Part shown: positions 1 through 10,914 of the stretch, piece after piece
How the letters are laid out: each line of letters begins with the position of its first letter
Position numbering within the stretch: the stretch's first letter is position 1
Notes under the pieces: generated by a model
What the model saw: only the letters and a program-made list of their open reading frames with translations
What the model was told of the DNA's origin: nothing
The model's database searches: none
From: Gemmatimonadota bacterium
GTDB taxonomy: Bacteria > Gemmatimonadota > Gemmatimonadetes > Gemmatimonadales > Gemmatimonadaceae
Assembly: GCA_016704465.1 (NCBI GenBank)
Contig: JADJAD010000004.1
Span: forward strand, 1 to 64,000
DNA length: 64,000 nucleotides
Direction: 5' to 3'
Translations under genes and position numbers: made by a program

Positions 1-814
1 CGCGCTTGCGGCCGCGCACGATCAGGCGCTGCGACGGCTTCTTCATGTTGCGCGTCTTCACGCCTTCCTTCTTGCCCCACGGGCTCACCACGTTGCGCCC
101 GCCGCGCGTACGCCCGCCGTGCGGATGGTCGACCGGGTTCATCACCTCGCCGCGCACCTTGGGACGCCGTCCCTTCCAGCGCGACTTGCCGGCCTTGCCC
201 CACGACTGCAACTCATGCTCCGAGTTGCCGACTTCCCCGATCGTTGCGAGACAGCGCTGGTGCATCCGGCGCATCTCGGTCGATCCGAGGCGGAGCGTGA
301 CATAGTCCCCTTCCTTCGCCACCACCTCGCCCGACATCCCGGCCGAGCGTGCAATCTGGCCGCCCTTGCCCGGAATCAGCTCGATGTTGTGGACCGACGT
401 CCCCAGCGGGACCTCGCCCAGCGGCAACGCATTGCCGGTCCGTACGTCCGACCCGGGACCCGACACCACGCTGTCGCCAACCCCCAGCCCCTTCGGGTGC
501 AGGATGTAGCGCTTCTCCCCATCCGCGTACTGCACCAGCGCAATGCGCGCCGAGCGGTTCGGGTCATATTCGATCGTCTGCACGACCGCCACGTCTCCAA
601 AGCGATTGCGCTTGAAGTCGATGACGCGGTACTGGCGCTTGTGCCCGCCGCCACGACGACGCATCGAGATGTGCCCGTGGTTGTCGCGACCGCCCGACTT
701 CTTGAGCGGTTCGACGAGCGACTTCTCGGGGGTGCTGCGCGTGATCTCGGCAAAATCCGAGATCGAGCGGAAGCGCGTCCCCTTCGTGACCGGCTTGAAT
801 TGACGGATGCCCAT
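1..814 (-). CDS. rplB: 50S ribosomal protein L2 (uL2), cut by the window edge
   Basis: Large-subunit protein uL2, which binds 23S rRNA and is needed for subunit association and peptidyl transfer. The frame starts at ATG 814 ([14 protein letters not shown]) and stays open for 271 codons to the left edge, so only the last few residues are missing. The family stretch [11 protein letters not shown] with its conserved histidine is present near the C terminus. It follows rplW by 6 bases, which is the S10-operon order rpsJ-rplC-rplD-rplW-rplB, and it is surely cotranscribed with those genes. Nothing unusual is seen in the part available. Confidence 0.97.
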   Translation of the reverse strand, partial: MGIRQFKPVTKGTRFRSISDFAEITRSTPEKSLVEPLKKSGGRDNHGHISMRRRGGGHKRQYRVIDFKRNRFGDVAVVQTIEYDPNRSARIALVQYADGEKRYILHPKGLGVGDSVVSGPGSDVRTGNALPLGEVPLGTSVHNIELIPGKGGQIARSAGMSGEVVAKEGDYVTLRLGSTEMRRMHQRCLATIGEVGNSEHELQSWGKAGKSRWKGRRPKVRGEVMNPVDHPHGGRTRGGRNVVSPWGKKEGVKTRNMKKPSQRLIVRGRKR

Positions 815-820
815 GCTCGC

Positions 821-1111
821 TTAGCCCTCGAAGATGTCGATCTTGTCGCCGTCCTGCAGCGTCACGATCGCCTTTTTCCACATCGGCCGAAGGCCCGACG
901 TCTTCCCCATGCTCCGGCGCGGCTTGCCACGCATGTTCATGGTCCAGACTCCAGTCACCTTCACGCCGAACAAACGTTCAATTGCCTGCCTGATCGCCGG
1001 TTTCGTCGCATCGTTCGCGACCTCGAAAACGTACTCCCCGCGCGCCTGGTAGGCCGCCGACGTCTTCTCGGTCACTACGGGACGCACGACGGTGCGGTGC
1101 AGCGTCGCCAT
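821..1111 (-). CDS. rplW: 50S ribosomal protein L23 (uL23)
   Basis: A 96-residue protein of normal L23 length. L23 lies at the exit of the peptide tunnel, where trigger factor and the signal recognition particle dock. The start MATLHRTVVRPVVTEKT carries the typical VVTEK motif. The segment around NMRGKPRRSMGKTSGLRP is the extended rRNA-binding loop of the family. It sits 3 bases after rplD and 6 before rplB, inside the S10-type operon. Identification is secure. Confidence 0.97.
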   Translation of the reverse strand: MATLHRTVVRPVVTEKTSAAYQARGEYVFEVANDATKPAIRQAIERLFGVKVTGVWTMNMRGKPRRSMGKTSGLRPMWKKAIVTLQDGDKIDIFEG

Positions 1112-1114
1112 CGC

Positions 1115-1939
1115 TTACTCTCCCTTCTTCTTTGCCGACTTCTTCGCCGCCGGCTTCTTGTCGGTGGTCGCCGCAGCCTCAGGCGCGGCCTTCTGCTTCG
1201 CCGCTGCCTTCGCCTTGGGGGCGCTCTTCGGCGCCGCAGTCTTCGCCGCAGCCGCCTTCTTCTTCGCCGGCGCCGCGTCCTTCTCCGCCACCGGGGCCAA
1301 CGTGTGGCCGATGGCCGTCCCCTCGATCAACACCACGTCCGACCACAGCACGTGATAGGCCGAGGCGTCGCTGTACGGCAGCACGTGCACGTTGGGCAGG
1401 TTGCGCCCGCTCATGTGCACCGGCTGCTTCACGCCGTCCGTCAGGATCAGCACCTTCTGCTCGCCGACGCCGAGGCGCTCGACCAGCGCCTTGATCGCCT
1501 TCGTGCGCGGCTCCGTGTAGTTGAAGGCGTCGATGATCATGATCGCCCCCTCGGTCGCCCGCGCGTTGAACGCGCTGCGGCGCGCCAGCGCCTTCACCTT
1601 GCGCGGCACATCCTCGGAGTAGTTCCGGTCGCCATGCGGACCGAACACGGTGCCGCCGCCCGGCCAGTTCGGGGCGCGGGTCGACCCCTGACGGGCCCGG
1701 CCGGTCCCCTTCTGCTTCCAGGGCTTCTGGTTGCCGCCCACCACGAGGCCGCGCGTCTTGGTCGACGCGGTCCCCTGCCGCTGGTTGGCCAGGTACGCCT
1801 TCACGACCTGGTGCATCACCGGCATGTTGATCGTCCCGTCGAACACGTCGACCGGGAGGGACACGCGCTCACGCGCCGTGCCTAACGCGGTATACGCCGC
1901 GGCGTCGAACGTCGTCGTTTCTTCGGACATGTCAGCCAT
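1115..1939 (-). CDS. rplD: 50S ribosomal protein L4 (uL4) with Lys/Ala-rich C-terminal tail
   Basis: L4 contacts the tunnel wall and 23S rRNA. The globular part (about residues 1-215) shows the family's HQVVKAYLANQRQGTASTKTR and WKQKGTGRARQGSTR stretches. The protein is 274 residues, against roughly 200-210 in most bacteria. The extra 55-60 residues form a low-complexity Ala/Lys/Pro tail that is strongly basic and probably disordered. The start at ATG 1939 is preferred because AGGG lies upstream, inside the end of rplC; a second ATG lies three codons further in. rplC ends 3 bases upstream. Confidence 0.95.
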   Translation of the reverse strand: MADMSEETTTFDAAAYTALGTARERVSLPVDVFDGTINMPVMHQVVKAYLANQRQGTASTKTRGLVVGGNQKPWKQKGTGRARQGSTRAPNWPGGGTVFGPHGDRNYSEDVPRKVKALARRSAFNARATEGAIMIIDAFNYTEPRTKAIKALVERLGVGEQKVLILTDGVKQPVHMSGRNLPNVHVLPYSDASAYHVLWSDVVLIEGTAIGHTLAPVAEKDAAPAKKKAAAAKTAAPKSAPKAKAAAKQKAAPEAAATTDKKPAAKKSAKKKGE

Positions 1940-1942
1940 GGC

Positions 1943-2629
1943 TTATCCCTGCTTGCGCACGAGCACCATGCCGTTGGTCGGCCCGGCGATTGCGCCTCGG
2001 ATGTAGATCAGGTGGCGCTCGGTGTCGATCTTCTCGACCCGCAGGTTGCTCACCGTATGACGATCGGTCCCGTACTGGCCCGGCATCTTCTTGCCCTTGA
2101 TGACGCGCGACGGATCCGTCCCGGGCCCGATGGAGCCGGGCTTGCGGTGCTTCGTGTTGCCGTGTGTGTTGGGGCCGCCGTGGAAGCCATGGCGCTTGAC
2201 CACGCCCTGGAAGCCACGCCCCTTGGTCGTCCCCGTCACCTTGACGTACTCGCCAACGGTGAAGATCGACGCGTCGATCATGTCCCCGGCCTTGTAGCTG
2301 GGGACGTCGGTCCCCTTCGGTGCATCGTCCAGCCGGAAGGCGCGCAGCATGCGCGGCGGCGCCGAGAGCCCCGCCTTCGCCGCATGGCCCACCTCGGCCT
2401 TGCTGGCACGGCGACCACGCGGATCCCGCTCGCCCTTCTTCGACTCGCGACGCACCCGCTGTGCCCCGTATCCGAGCTGCACAGCGCGATAACCCGCCTT
2501 GTCGTATTCGTTCTCCATCACCTGCACCACCGGGTTGGGCTTGGCCTCCACCACGGTGCACGGGATCTGGTGTCCCTGTTCGTTGAAGATCTGGGTCATC
2601 CCCAGCTTCTTGCCAATGATGCCTAACAT
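1943..2629 (-). CDS. rplC: 50S ribosomal protein L3 (uL3)
   Basis: uL3 is an early assembly protein whose loop reaches toward the peptidyl-transferase centre. The start MLGIIGKKLGMTQIF at ATG 2629 is the family N terminus and has GAGGAAGAC just upstream; the frame stays open further upstream but that extension is not L3-like. Family stretches include KGRGFQGVVKRHGFHGGP and the GSIGPGTDPSRV segment. The protein is 228 residues. It is second in the rpsJ-rplC-rplD-rplW-rplB run, 3 bases before rplD. The second codon is TTA in the GTTAGGC context discussed in the findings. Confidence 0.96.
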   Translation of the reverse strand: MLGIIGKKLGMTQIFNEQGHQIPCTVVEAKPNPVVQVMENEYDKAGYRAVQLGYGAQRVRRESKKGERDPRGRRASKAEVGHAAKAGLSAPPRMLRAFRLDDAPKGTDVPSYKAGDMIDASIFTVGEYVKVTGTTKGRGFQGVVKRHGFHGGPNTHGNTKHRKPGSIGPGTDPSRVIKGKKMPGQYGTDRHTVSNLRVEKIDTERHLIYIRGAIAGPTNGMVLVRKQG

Positions 2630-2757
2630 GTCTTCCTCTTCAGAAAGTCGCGGTCCGGACCGCCGGTCGGCGGATGCCGTGCATGACCGTTGGACTGTGC
2701 GAGGACACGGAACCGGCGAGCACACCCCTGCCCGTCTTCCCCGTCCCCTCGTCTTCC
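2630..2757. other. rpsJ-rplC gap with degenerate pyrimidine repeat
   Basis: A 128-bp gap inside the S10-type operon. Its rpsJ-proximal end (about 2727-2757) is a run of CCCGTCTTCC-like units, a worn version of the GGGAGAC/GTCTCCC repeat found elsewhere in the window. No small gene is recognisable. The only clear functional site is the rplC ribosome-binding sequence next to 2629. Confidence 0.45.
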
Positions 2758-3066
2758 CTAGTTGACCTTGATCTCCACGTCCACACCGGCCGGAAGGTCC
2801 AGCTTGGTGAGCGCGTCGACGGTCTGCGCACGCGAATCGAGGATGTCGATCACGCGCATGTGCGTCTTCAGCTCGAACTGCTCCCGCGACTTCTTGTCCA
2901 CGTGCGGCGACCGCAGCACAGTCCAGCGACGCGTCTTGGTGGGGAGCGGAATCGGCCCCGACACCTGCGCCCCCGTCTTCTCCGCCGTGCGCACGATGTC
3001 TCCCGCGGCCTGGTCGATCACCGCGTGGTCAAATGCCTTCAAGCGAATGCGAATTCTGCCAGCCAT
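2758..3066 (-). CDS. rpsJ: 30S ribosomal protein S10 (uS10), NusE
   Basis: S10 belongs to the 30S head and, as NusE, also joins NusB in transcription antitermination. The protein has 102 residues, starts [14 protein letters not shown] at ATG 3066, and carries the typical [19 protein letters not shown] segment. The frame is open further upstream only through the GGGAGAC repeat, which cannot be S10. It follows tuf across a 143-bp gap filled by that repeat element and heads the S10-type gene run. Confidence 0.97.
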   Translation of the reverse strand: MAGRIRIRLKAFDHAVIDQAAGDIVRTAEKTGAQVSGPIPLPTKTRRWTVLRSPHVDKKSREQFELKTHMRVIDILDSRAQTVDALTKLDLPAGVDVEIKVN

Positions 3067-3078
3067 ATGAGGTCTCTT

Positions 3079-3206
3079 GGGACGGGAGACGGGAGACGGG
3101 GGACGGGAGTGTGCGCCGCGACGCGGTGCACAAGCCACTCGGGGCCAGGAGTCGCGGCGGCCGAAGGCCGCCGCACTCCCGTCTCCCGTCTCCCGTCCCT
3201 CGTCCG
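3079..3206. repeat. Full GGGAGAC inverted-arm repeat element (tuf-rpsJ gap)
   Basis: The left arm (3079-3109) is a tandem array of the 7-mer GGGAGAC. The right arm (3176-3206) is its reverse complement, GTCTCCC. Between the arms lies a perfect 9-bp hairpin, GCGGCGGCC/GGCCGCCGC with loop GAA (3154-3174). The whole element could fold as one long stem carrying inner hairpins. A second element of the same plan lies at 23011-23141. Its role (terminator, processing site or miniature mobile element) is not known from the sequence. Confidence 0.75.
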
Positions 3207-3209
3207 TAG

Positions 3210-4413
<1,204 letters not shown>

Positions 4414-4470
4414 TGCAGCGTGTCCTGGTGGTGTGGAGGTACCCTAAACGGGGAGAGTAACACCGGGATT

Positions 4471-4540
4471 TCCCTCCCGTCTCCCGTCTCCCGTCTCCCG
4501 TCTACATCCCCCCGGCGTCCCTGCTTGGGTCGCCGGGGGG
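4471..4540. repeat. Half GGGAGAC repeat plus GC hairpin (fusA-tuf gap)
   Basis: Bases 4474-4503 are four to five GTCTCCC units in one orientation, without an opposing arm. Directly beside them is a perfect 10-bp stem, CCCCCCGGCG (4508-4517) with CGCCGGGGGG (4531-4540), over a 13-base loop. On the transcribed strand this lies between the end of fusA and the start of tuf. No T-run follows, so a classical terminator is doubtful. Attenuation or RNA processing between the two genes is possible. Confidence 0.6.
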
Positions 4541-4567
4541 TCCTGCGCCTGCTAGCCTGCTCGCCTG

Positions 4568-6685
<2,118 letters not shown>

Positions 6686-7115
6686 GGTCTCTTCTAGGTG
6701 TTTAGCGGCGTGCGTGTTCGTGCACGTCCGGATCTCTAATCAGCAAAAACGCGGACGGACCTAGACACTCCTTATGGCAGGAGCCGGTATCCATCCGCAG
6801 CCGCCGGGTACACCCGCCACTGATGCGCGAGTGGGGACCCATGGCGCGCCAGGCCTGCTCGGCCCGACGTCAAATTGTCCTGCGTCACTTTTCGGGAGCT
6901 CGACACCCACGTCAGGGTGTCGCGTCGGCCAGGGAAGCACCCCCGCGAAGCTCGCGGGCCCATAAGTGCCGACGCGCAGCTCGTCGGCGATGTGCCCGAA
7001 GGCACGCACCCTTCACTATGCGATGTGCGCCACAATGCGGGAGCACAGCAATTTGACCGTCGGGAAAGCGAAAGTCAATGCACCAGGTAGCTCTCGCGAC
7101 GCACGAGTTCCGCAA
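6686..7115 (-). other. 430-bp fusA leader region packed with perfect hairpins
   Basis: No convincing gene is seen. Perfect stems occur one after another: GTGCC/GGCAC (6992-7005; loop TTCG on the - strand, a UUCG-type tetraloop), GCCGACG/CGTCGGC (6968-6988), CCCGCGA/TCGCGGG (6942-6958), CGACACCC/GGGTGTCG (6901-6922) and CCACT/AGTGG (6817-6834). GGCCCGACG (6871-6879) could also pair with CGTCGGCC (6923-6930) through one bulge. This density suggests a structured RNA or a long 5' leader of fusA. I could not match it to RNase P, tmRNA, SRP RNA or a riboswitch class. A 5-T run lies at about 6745-6749 on the - strand. Confidence 0.5.
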
Positions 7116-8309
7116 TCATCCCAGCAGGGCGCGGGCATAGCGAACCCAGGCGCCCAGTCGCGGCACCTGACGCACCATCCGTCGTACGCCGCCATCGCGC
7201 TGCTCCGGACGAACGTTCTCGGGGGCCATGTCGTCCAGCAGCCACGGCCGAGCCGCGCCGTGACCCGCCGCCTTCGGCCGGATCGAGAGCTCCCATAGCC
7301 GACGGCGCAGCCACTGCGACGGACAGTGGTCTTCCGACGGAAACATCTCCCGCGCCGCATGCCGCTCACACACGTCGATCCACCGTGGCGACGTCGCACG
7401 TTCCAGGCGCGACATGACCTCGGGCGGAAGCATCGCCCCCGCCAGTCGCTCCGCCAGTCGCAGGGTCCAGAAACAGGCCGATTCCGCGCGGTGACGCCGC
7501 GCATCGGCCACGAACCGGTCCCAGTCCAGCCCGGCGGTCGACAGGGCGACGACGTCCCGAAACGATCGCCACGCCCCGAACAGCATCATGTGCGACCACA
7601 TGTAGTGGATGCACGAATGCAGCAGCAGGTGCTCCGGCGACGGGATCCGTGCCGTCCCCGCCCCGATGGTCACTTCCCGGGAGTCTTCCCACAACCGGGC
7701 CGCATCGAGCGCGAACGGGCTCCCCTCCACGAAGAGCTCAACATGGAGCTCCAGCCGGACATCCATGCCCCGCGCGTCCAGCAACGGTGGAAAGTGATGG
7801 TGACCGCCATATCGCGACCGCGGATACTCGCTCGCGTTCCAGCGCCATCCGATCGATTGGAGCGCCTCGAATGCGTCCTCCGCCCGGTCGCGGTCCACCA
7901 CGAGGTCCACATCCCCCATCGGGCGATCGGCGAACGAGCCGTACACCGACACCGCCAGCGCCGCCCCCTTGAGCAGGAGCCCGCGCGTGCCGCGCCGCGC
8001 GAGCAGGGCCATCGACTCACCGATTCGCTGCTCCAGATAGCTGGCCGTGAAGTCGGAGACCATCGCGGCTCGCTCGAACGCCGCCCGCTGCTGGTCGGTG
8101 AGGGCCGGCAGCGCGTGCTCGCGCAGCCGCCGCCAGACTACGCCGGTCGCCCGTTCCCGATCGGCCACCTCGAGGAACGCCGGCCAGCTCACCACATTCG
8201 ACGCCAGCAATGCGGCGATCTCGGGCTTCATCGACGCCGGCCCCGCCGCCAACAGCAGGAGGCGCGCCTCAGTCGACAGTCGACGCAGGAGTTCCTGATC
8301 GCGATGCAT
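7116..8309 (-). CDS. Nucleotidyltransferase-fold protein of a RiPP-type cassette
   Basis: A 397-residue protein resembling the uncharacterised nucleotidyltransferase family (NTP_transf_5 type) often found beside lasso-peptide B proteins. The central stretch LLLKGAALAVSVYGSFADRPMGDVDLVV contains the polymerase-beta-like G-S and D-V-D signature. Further in are LELHVEL and a His-rich HSCIHYMWSHMM segment. The start is ATG 8309 (MHRDQELL), 11 bases after the permease gene. It is the last gene of the cassette. Its substrate is unknown; in related clusters the role is unsettled, so only the fold is claimed. Confidence 0.8.
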   Translation of the reverse strand: MHRDQELLRRLSTEARLLLLAAGPASMKPEIAALLASNVVSWPAFLEVADRERATGVVWRRLREHALPALTDQQRAAFERAAMVSDFTASYLEQRIGESMALLARRGTRGLLLKGAALAVSVYGSFADRPMGDVDLVVDRDRAEDAFEALQSIGWRWNASEYPRSRYGGHHHFPPLLDARGMDVRLELHVELFVEGSPFALDAARLWEDSREVTIGAGTARIPSPEHLLLHSCIHYMWSHMMLFGAWRSFRDVVALSTAGLDWDRFVADARRHRAESACFWTLRLAERLAGAMLPPEVMSRLERATSPRWIDVCERHAAREMFPSEDHCPSQWLRRRLWELSIRPKAAGHGAARPWLLDDMAPENVRPEQRDGGVRRMVRQVPRLGAWVRYARALLG

Positions 8310-8320
8310 GGCAGGACTGC

Positions 8321-9127
8321 TCAGTACTGCGAGAGGGTGCCGCGACGGCGGGCGTACGCAATCGCCAGCGAGATCGCCAGCACTCCGACCGACATCAGGC
8401 AACCGGCGAATGCCGCCAGCATCAGCACGTCGTGCGCCACCTGGCCGAAGCCGCGCTCCTCGAGCACCGCCTGTCGCAGCGCGCGCAGGCCATAGGTCAG
8501 CGGCACGAACTCCGACACCGTGTACACCCACGAGGGAATGACGCTCGTGGGCCAGTAGACGCCGCCCAGGAATCCGGACGCGGTGATCACCACCTGCGGA
8601 ATCGAGAGTGTGGTGCGAAAGGCGATCATCAAGCCGGTGGCCAGTAACGCGACGCCGAAATGCGCCACGGCGAGCAACGACACGATCACGAGTGCTTCCG
8701 GCAGGTGGGTCAGGGAGAAGTGGACGCCCAAGACGGCCGCCAGCGCCAGCATCGCGATTCCGCGGAGCATTGTAAAGAGGATCGGATACGTCACCAGCCC
8801 CACCAGGATGGTCGCCGTGCCGACCGGCGCTCCCAGTAGCGCCTCGAAGAATCCATTGTTGATGTCCCCCGCCACCTGCGAGGGGAGCGCGTCGACGCAC
8901 ATGACGACAAACGACATCACGGCGAAGCCAACCACCAGGAAGGCGAAGAAGTCGCGCCCCTCGCTCTGGATCGTTGGTCCCATCATGGGTTGCATGGCCC
9001 GGGCGACGAAGAAGACCGGAACCACGGTGATCAGCGATCCCACGAGCGACTGCACGAAGCGCAGGCGATAGCTCGTGGCCGTGAGAAAGGATGCACGCCA
9101 GAGGGCCGCCAGGGCAGACACGCTCAT
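8321..9127 (-). CDS. ABC-2 type transporter permease of the cassette
   Basis: A 268-residue membrane protein with about six hydrophobic segments and the ABC-2 permease pattern (for example LGGVYWPTSVIPSWVYTVSEFVPLTYGLRALR near the C terminus, the usual loop before the last helix). The start MSVSALAALW at ATG 9127 overlaps the stop of the ATPase gene in an ATGA junction, so the two are translationally coupled. With the ATPase it should form an inner-membrane half-transporter pair, probably exporting the product of the neighbouring maturation proteins. The direction and the cargo are inference. Confidence 0.85.
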   Translation of the reverse strand: MSVSALAALWRASFLTATSYRLRFVQSLVGSLITVVPVFFVARAMQPMMGPTIQSEGRDFFAFLVVGFAVMSFVVMCVDALPSQVAGDINNGFFEALLGAPVGTATILVGLVTYPILFTMLRGIAMLALAAVLGVHFSLTHLPEALVIVSLLAVAHFGVALLATGLMIAFRTTLSIPQVVITASGFLGGVYWPTSVIPSWVYTVSEFVPLTYGLRALRQAVLEERGFGQVAHDVLMLAAFAGCLMSVGVLAISLAIAYARRRGTLSQY

Positions 9128-10158
9128 GGTCGCTCCCTGCTGCGCTGCACCACCTTCTCGATCAGGGCCGCCAACGACACGGGCATGCGCTCGAACGCCG
9201 CAACCGGAACCTCGGCGGCCACCAGCGTCGCGAGGAAGGCCGACGCCGCGGCGGGTCCACCCGGCAGCTCCAGCGTCACGGGGTACCACCCGGCCAGGTC
9301 GCGCAGCGCAACGGGCGCCGACTCGGCGACATCGTCGGGCTCGGCGGTGAATGACGCGAACAGCGGATGCGTGGGGACCGTGGTCCACACCAGGTATCGG
9401 TTGCCAGCCAGGTCCTGGGCGAGGTCGGCGGCCGCTCCAAGCGCCAGTACCTTCCCGCGATCGAGGACGGCGACGCGATCGCACAGGTCGAATGCTTCCT
9501 CGGCGCTGTGCGTGGCGATGATGACGGCGCACTGCCGCCGCTCGGAGAGTTCATCGCGCAGGAACCGGCGAAAGGCGCGTGCCGACACCGGATCGAGACT
9601 GCGCGTCGGTTCGTCGAGCAGCAGGACCCGCGGCTCGGCCAGCAGGGCGCGCGCAATGAGCAGGCGCTGCATCATGCCCGAGGAGAACTGACCCACCAGC
9701 TTCTGCGCCGTGTCGCGCAGGTCGACGACGCCGAGCACTCCGTCGACGCGCGCGGCGATCTCGTTCGCCGGCACGTTCCACAGGCGGGCAAAGAGCTCGA
9801 GGTTCGCTCGCGCCGTCAGGCGCCAGTACAGGCTGCGTTCACTGGCGATGACCGGCACCACGAGGGAGCGCACCTGTCGCGACTCGGCGACGATGTCGGT
9901 CCCCTCGACCTCCGCCGAGCCGTCGTCCGGGGTGATGAAGGTCGCCAGCATCTTGAGCAGCGTCGTCTTGCCAGCGCCATTGGGACCGAGCAGGCCGAAG
10001 AACTCGCCTCGCCTGACCTCGAAGCTGACGTTGTCGACGCTGGTGACCCACCGTGCGGCCATGGGCGCGCGCAGCACCTCTCCCCACGCGCGTCGGACCT
10101 GAAAGCGCTTGGAGAGGTTGCGCACCCGAACACTGACGTCGGACGATCCGCGCGCCAT
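9124..10158 (-). CDS. ABC transporter ATP-binding protein of the cassette
   Basis: A 344-residue ATPase starting MARGSSDVSVRVRNLSKRF (ATG 10158). Walker A is GPNGAGKTT, the signature region reads GQFSSGMMQRLLIARAL, Walker B is VLLLDEP, and a switch histidine lies in ATHSAEEAF. About 100 residues follow the NBD and probably form a regulatory domain. Its start overlaps the stop of the transglutaminase-like gene, and its stop overlaps the permease start. The D-loop reads TRSLDP rather than the more common TSGLDP or TAGLDP, a small variation. Confidence 0.9.
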   Translation of the reverse strand: MARGSSDVSVRVRNLSKRFQVRRAWGEVLRAPMAARWVTSVDNVSFEVRRGEFFGLLGPNGAGKTTLLKMLATFITPDDGSAEVEGTDIVAESRQVRSLVVPVIASERSLYWRLTARANLELFARLWNVPANEIAARVDGVLGVVDLRDTAQKLVGQFSSGMMQRLLIARALLAEPRVLLLDEPTRSLDPVSARAFRRFLRDELSERRQCAVIIATHSAEEAFDLCDRVAVLDRGKVLALGAAADLAQDLAGNRYLVWTTVPTHPLFASFTAEPDDVAESAPVALRDLAGWYPVTLELPGGPAAASAFLATLVAAEVPVAAFERMPVSLAALIEKVVQRSRERP

Positions 10159-10610
10159 CACGGGCGTTTCGATGGTCCGTTCGCCGTGGCCAGCAATTGG
10201 AAGCTCCGCACATGCGCGTGGGAGTCGCCGACGATTTCTCCCGAGTACTCCACCCATGCGTGGGCGGCGATGCGTGCATCGTCCGGTCGAACGCCGATGC
10301 GTACGATGGCCCCGTCGATTCCCTCGCGCTCGAGCATGGTGGAGATCGCCAGCGAGCGCGCCAGGCACTTGGGGCGAGTGATCCCGTACAGCGCCGCCCG
10401 CCGCACGGCGTTGCCGATCTCTCGTGCCCGCGGCAGGGCGGCAGGGTCAGCCTGCGCGGTGGTTCCGCCCCCTGCGCGCCATTCCGCGAGGAGCGCGCCG
10501 GTCGGGCGGCGCTTCATGCTCCATTCGGCACGCCACAGTGCCCACTGTGCCACCAGCAGATCACGCCACTCGCGCCGAGAGACCGAGAGGAGCTTACGGG
10601 CGGCGTGCAT
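10158..10610 (-). CDS. Lasso-type B2 protein (transglutaminase-like peptidase)
   Basis: A 150-residue protein matching the Transglut_core3 family, whose members cleave the leader from lasso-peptide precursors. The catalytic triad candidates are C82 in KCLARSLA, H117 in AHAWVEY and D129 in VGDSH, in the order and spacing of the family. RIGVRPD before the histidine is also typical. It overlaps the end of the PqqD-like gene by 17 bases and abuts the ATPase gene, so the cassette is one operon. The expected role is leader removal from a ribosomal peptide, but no precursor or macrocyclase was recognised nearby. Confidence 0.85.
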   Translation of the reverse strand: MHAARKLLSVSRREWRDLLVAQWALWRAEWSMKRRPTGALLAEWRAGGGTTAQADPAALPRAREIGNAVRRAALYGITRPKCLARSLAISTMLEREGIDGAIVRIGVRPDDARIAAHAWVEYSGEIVGDSHAHVRSFQLLATANGPSKRP

Positions 10611-10914
10611 CGGAGGCGACGTCCTCCGGGCGGCGTGCGATCACCAGTCCGTTTGAGAGCAGTTGCTCCAGAAACTTCGTCGCGTCGGCCCGGATGACAT
10701 CCACGCTGACGTCGGAGTATTCCCCTCGGAGCGTATCGATGAGCTCGCCGAACGATTCCGTGAGCGGCGGCAGGAGTTCCCAGATTCGCGCGCCCACGAG
10801 ATTCACCCCGAAATAGACTTCGCTCTCCGTCGAGAAGAGGACGCCGCCTTCGGGGAGCGCCCGAAAGATGGCGGACTCTGCTGGTCGGGGAAGAATACAG
10901 TTGTTGCTCCGCAC
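10594..10914 (-). CDS. PqqD-like precursor-recognition protein (B1-type RRE)
   Basis: A 106-residue protein with the PqqD/RRE winged-helix pattern, seen in EGGVLFSTESEVYFGVN followed by LVGARIWELL and a C-terminal LEQLLSNGLVI. Such domains bind leader peptides and present them to modifying enzymes. The start is GTG 10914, chosen because GGAGG lies 8 bases upstream. It is the first gene of the cassette. Together with the B2-like gene it corresponds to the split B1/B2 protease of lasso-peptide pathways; the C (asparagine-synthetase-like) enzyme is not present here. Confidence 0.83.
   Translation of the reverse strand: MRSNNCILPRPAESAIFRALPEGGVLFSTESEVYFGVNLVGARIWELLPPLTESFGELIDTLRGEYSDVSVDVIRADATKFLEQLLSNGLVIARRPEDVASDARRP

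Noticed and set aside
119..1885. A 588-codon + strand open frame over the L2-L23-L4 genes
   Set aside because: It is antisense to three certain ribosomal protein genes and has no recognisable domain.
3079..3206. Insertion sequence
   Set aside because: No transposase frame and no target duplication were seen. It is treated as a non-coding repeat element.
6774..6850. A cobalamin or other known riboswitch upstream of fusA
   Set aside because: CCGCCACTG-like words caught the eye, but the remaining conserved boxes are missing on both strands, and a B12 switch before EF-G would make no sense.
6772..7035. Two - strand frames of 82-87 codons in the fusA leader region
   Set aside because: No ribosome-binding site and no family resemblance; the dense hairpins fit structured RNA better.
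7082..7126. A 14-codon frame starting in an overlap with the nucleotidyltransferase stop
   Set aside because: It is too short and featureless to support as a gene, although the ATGA overlap is neat.
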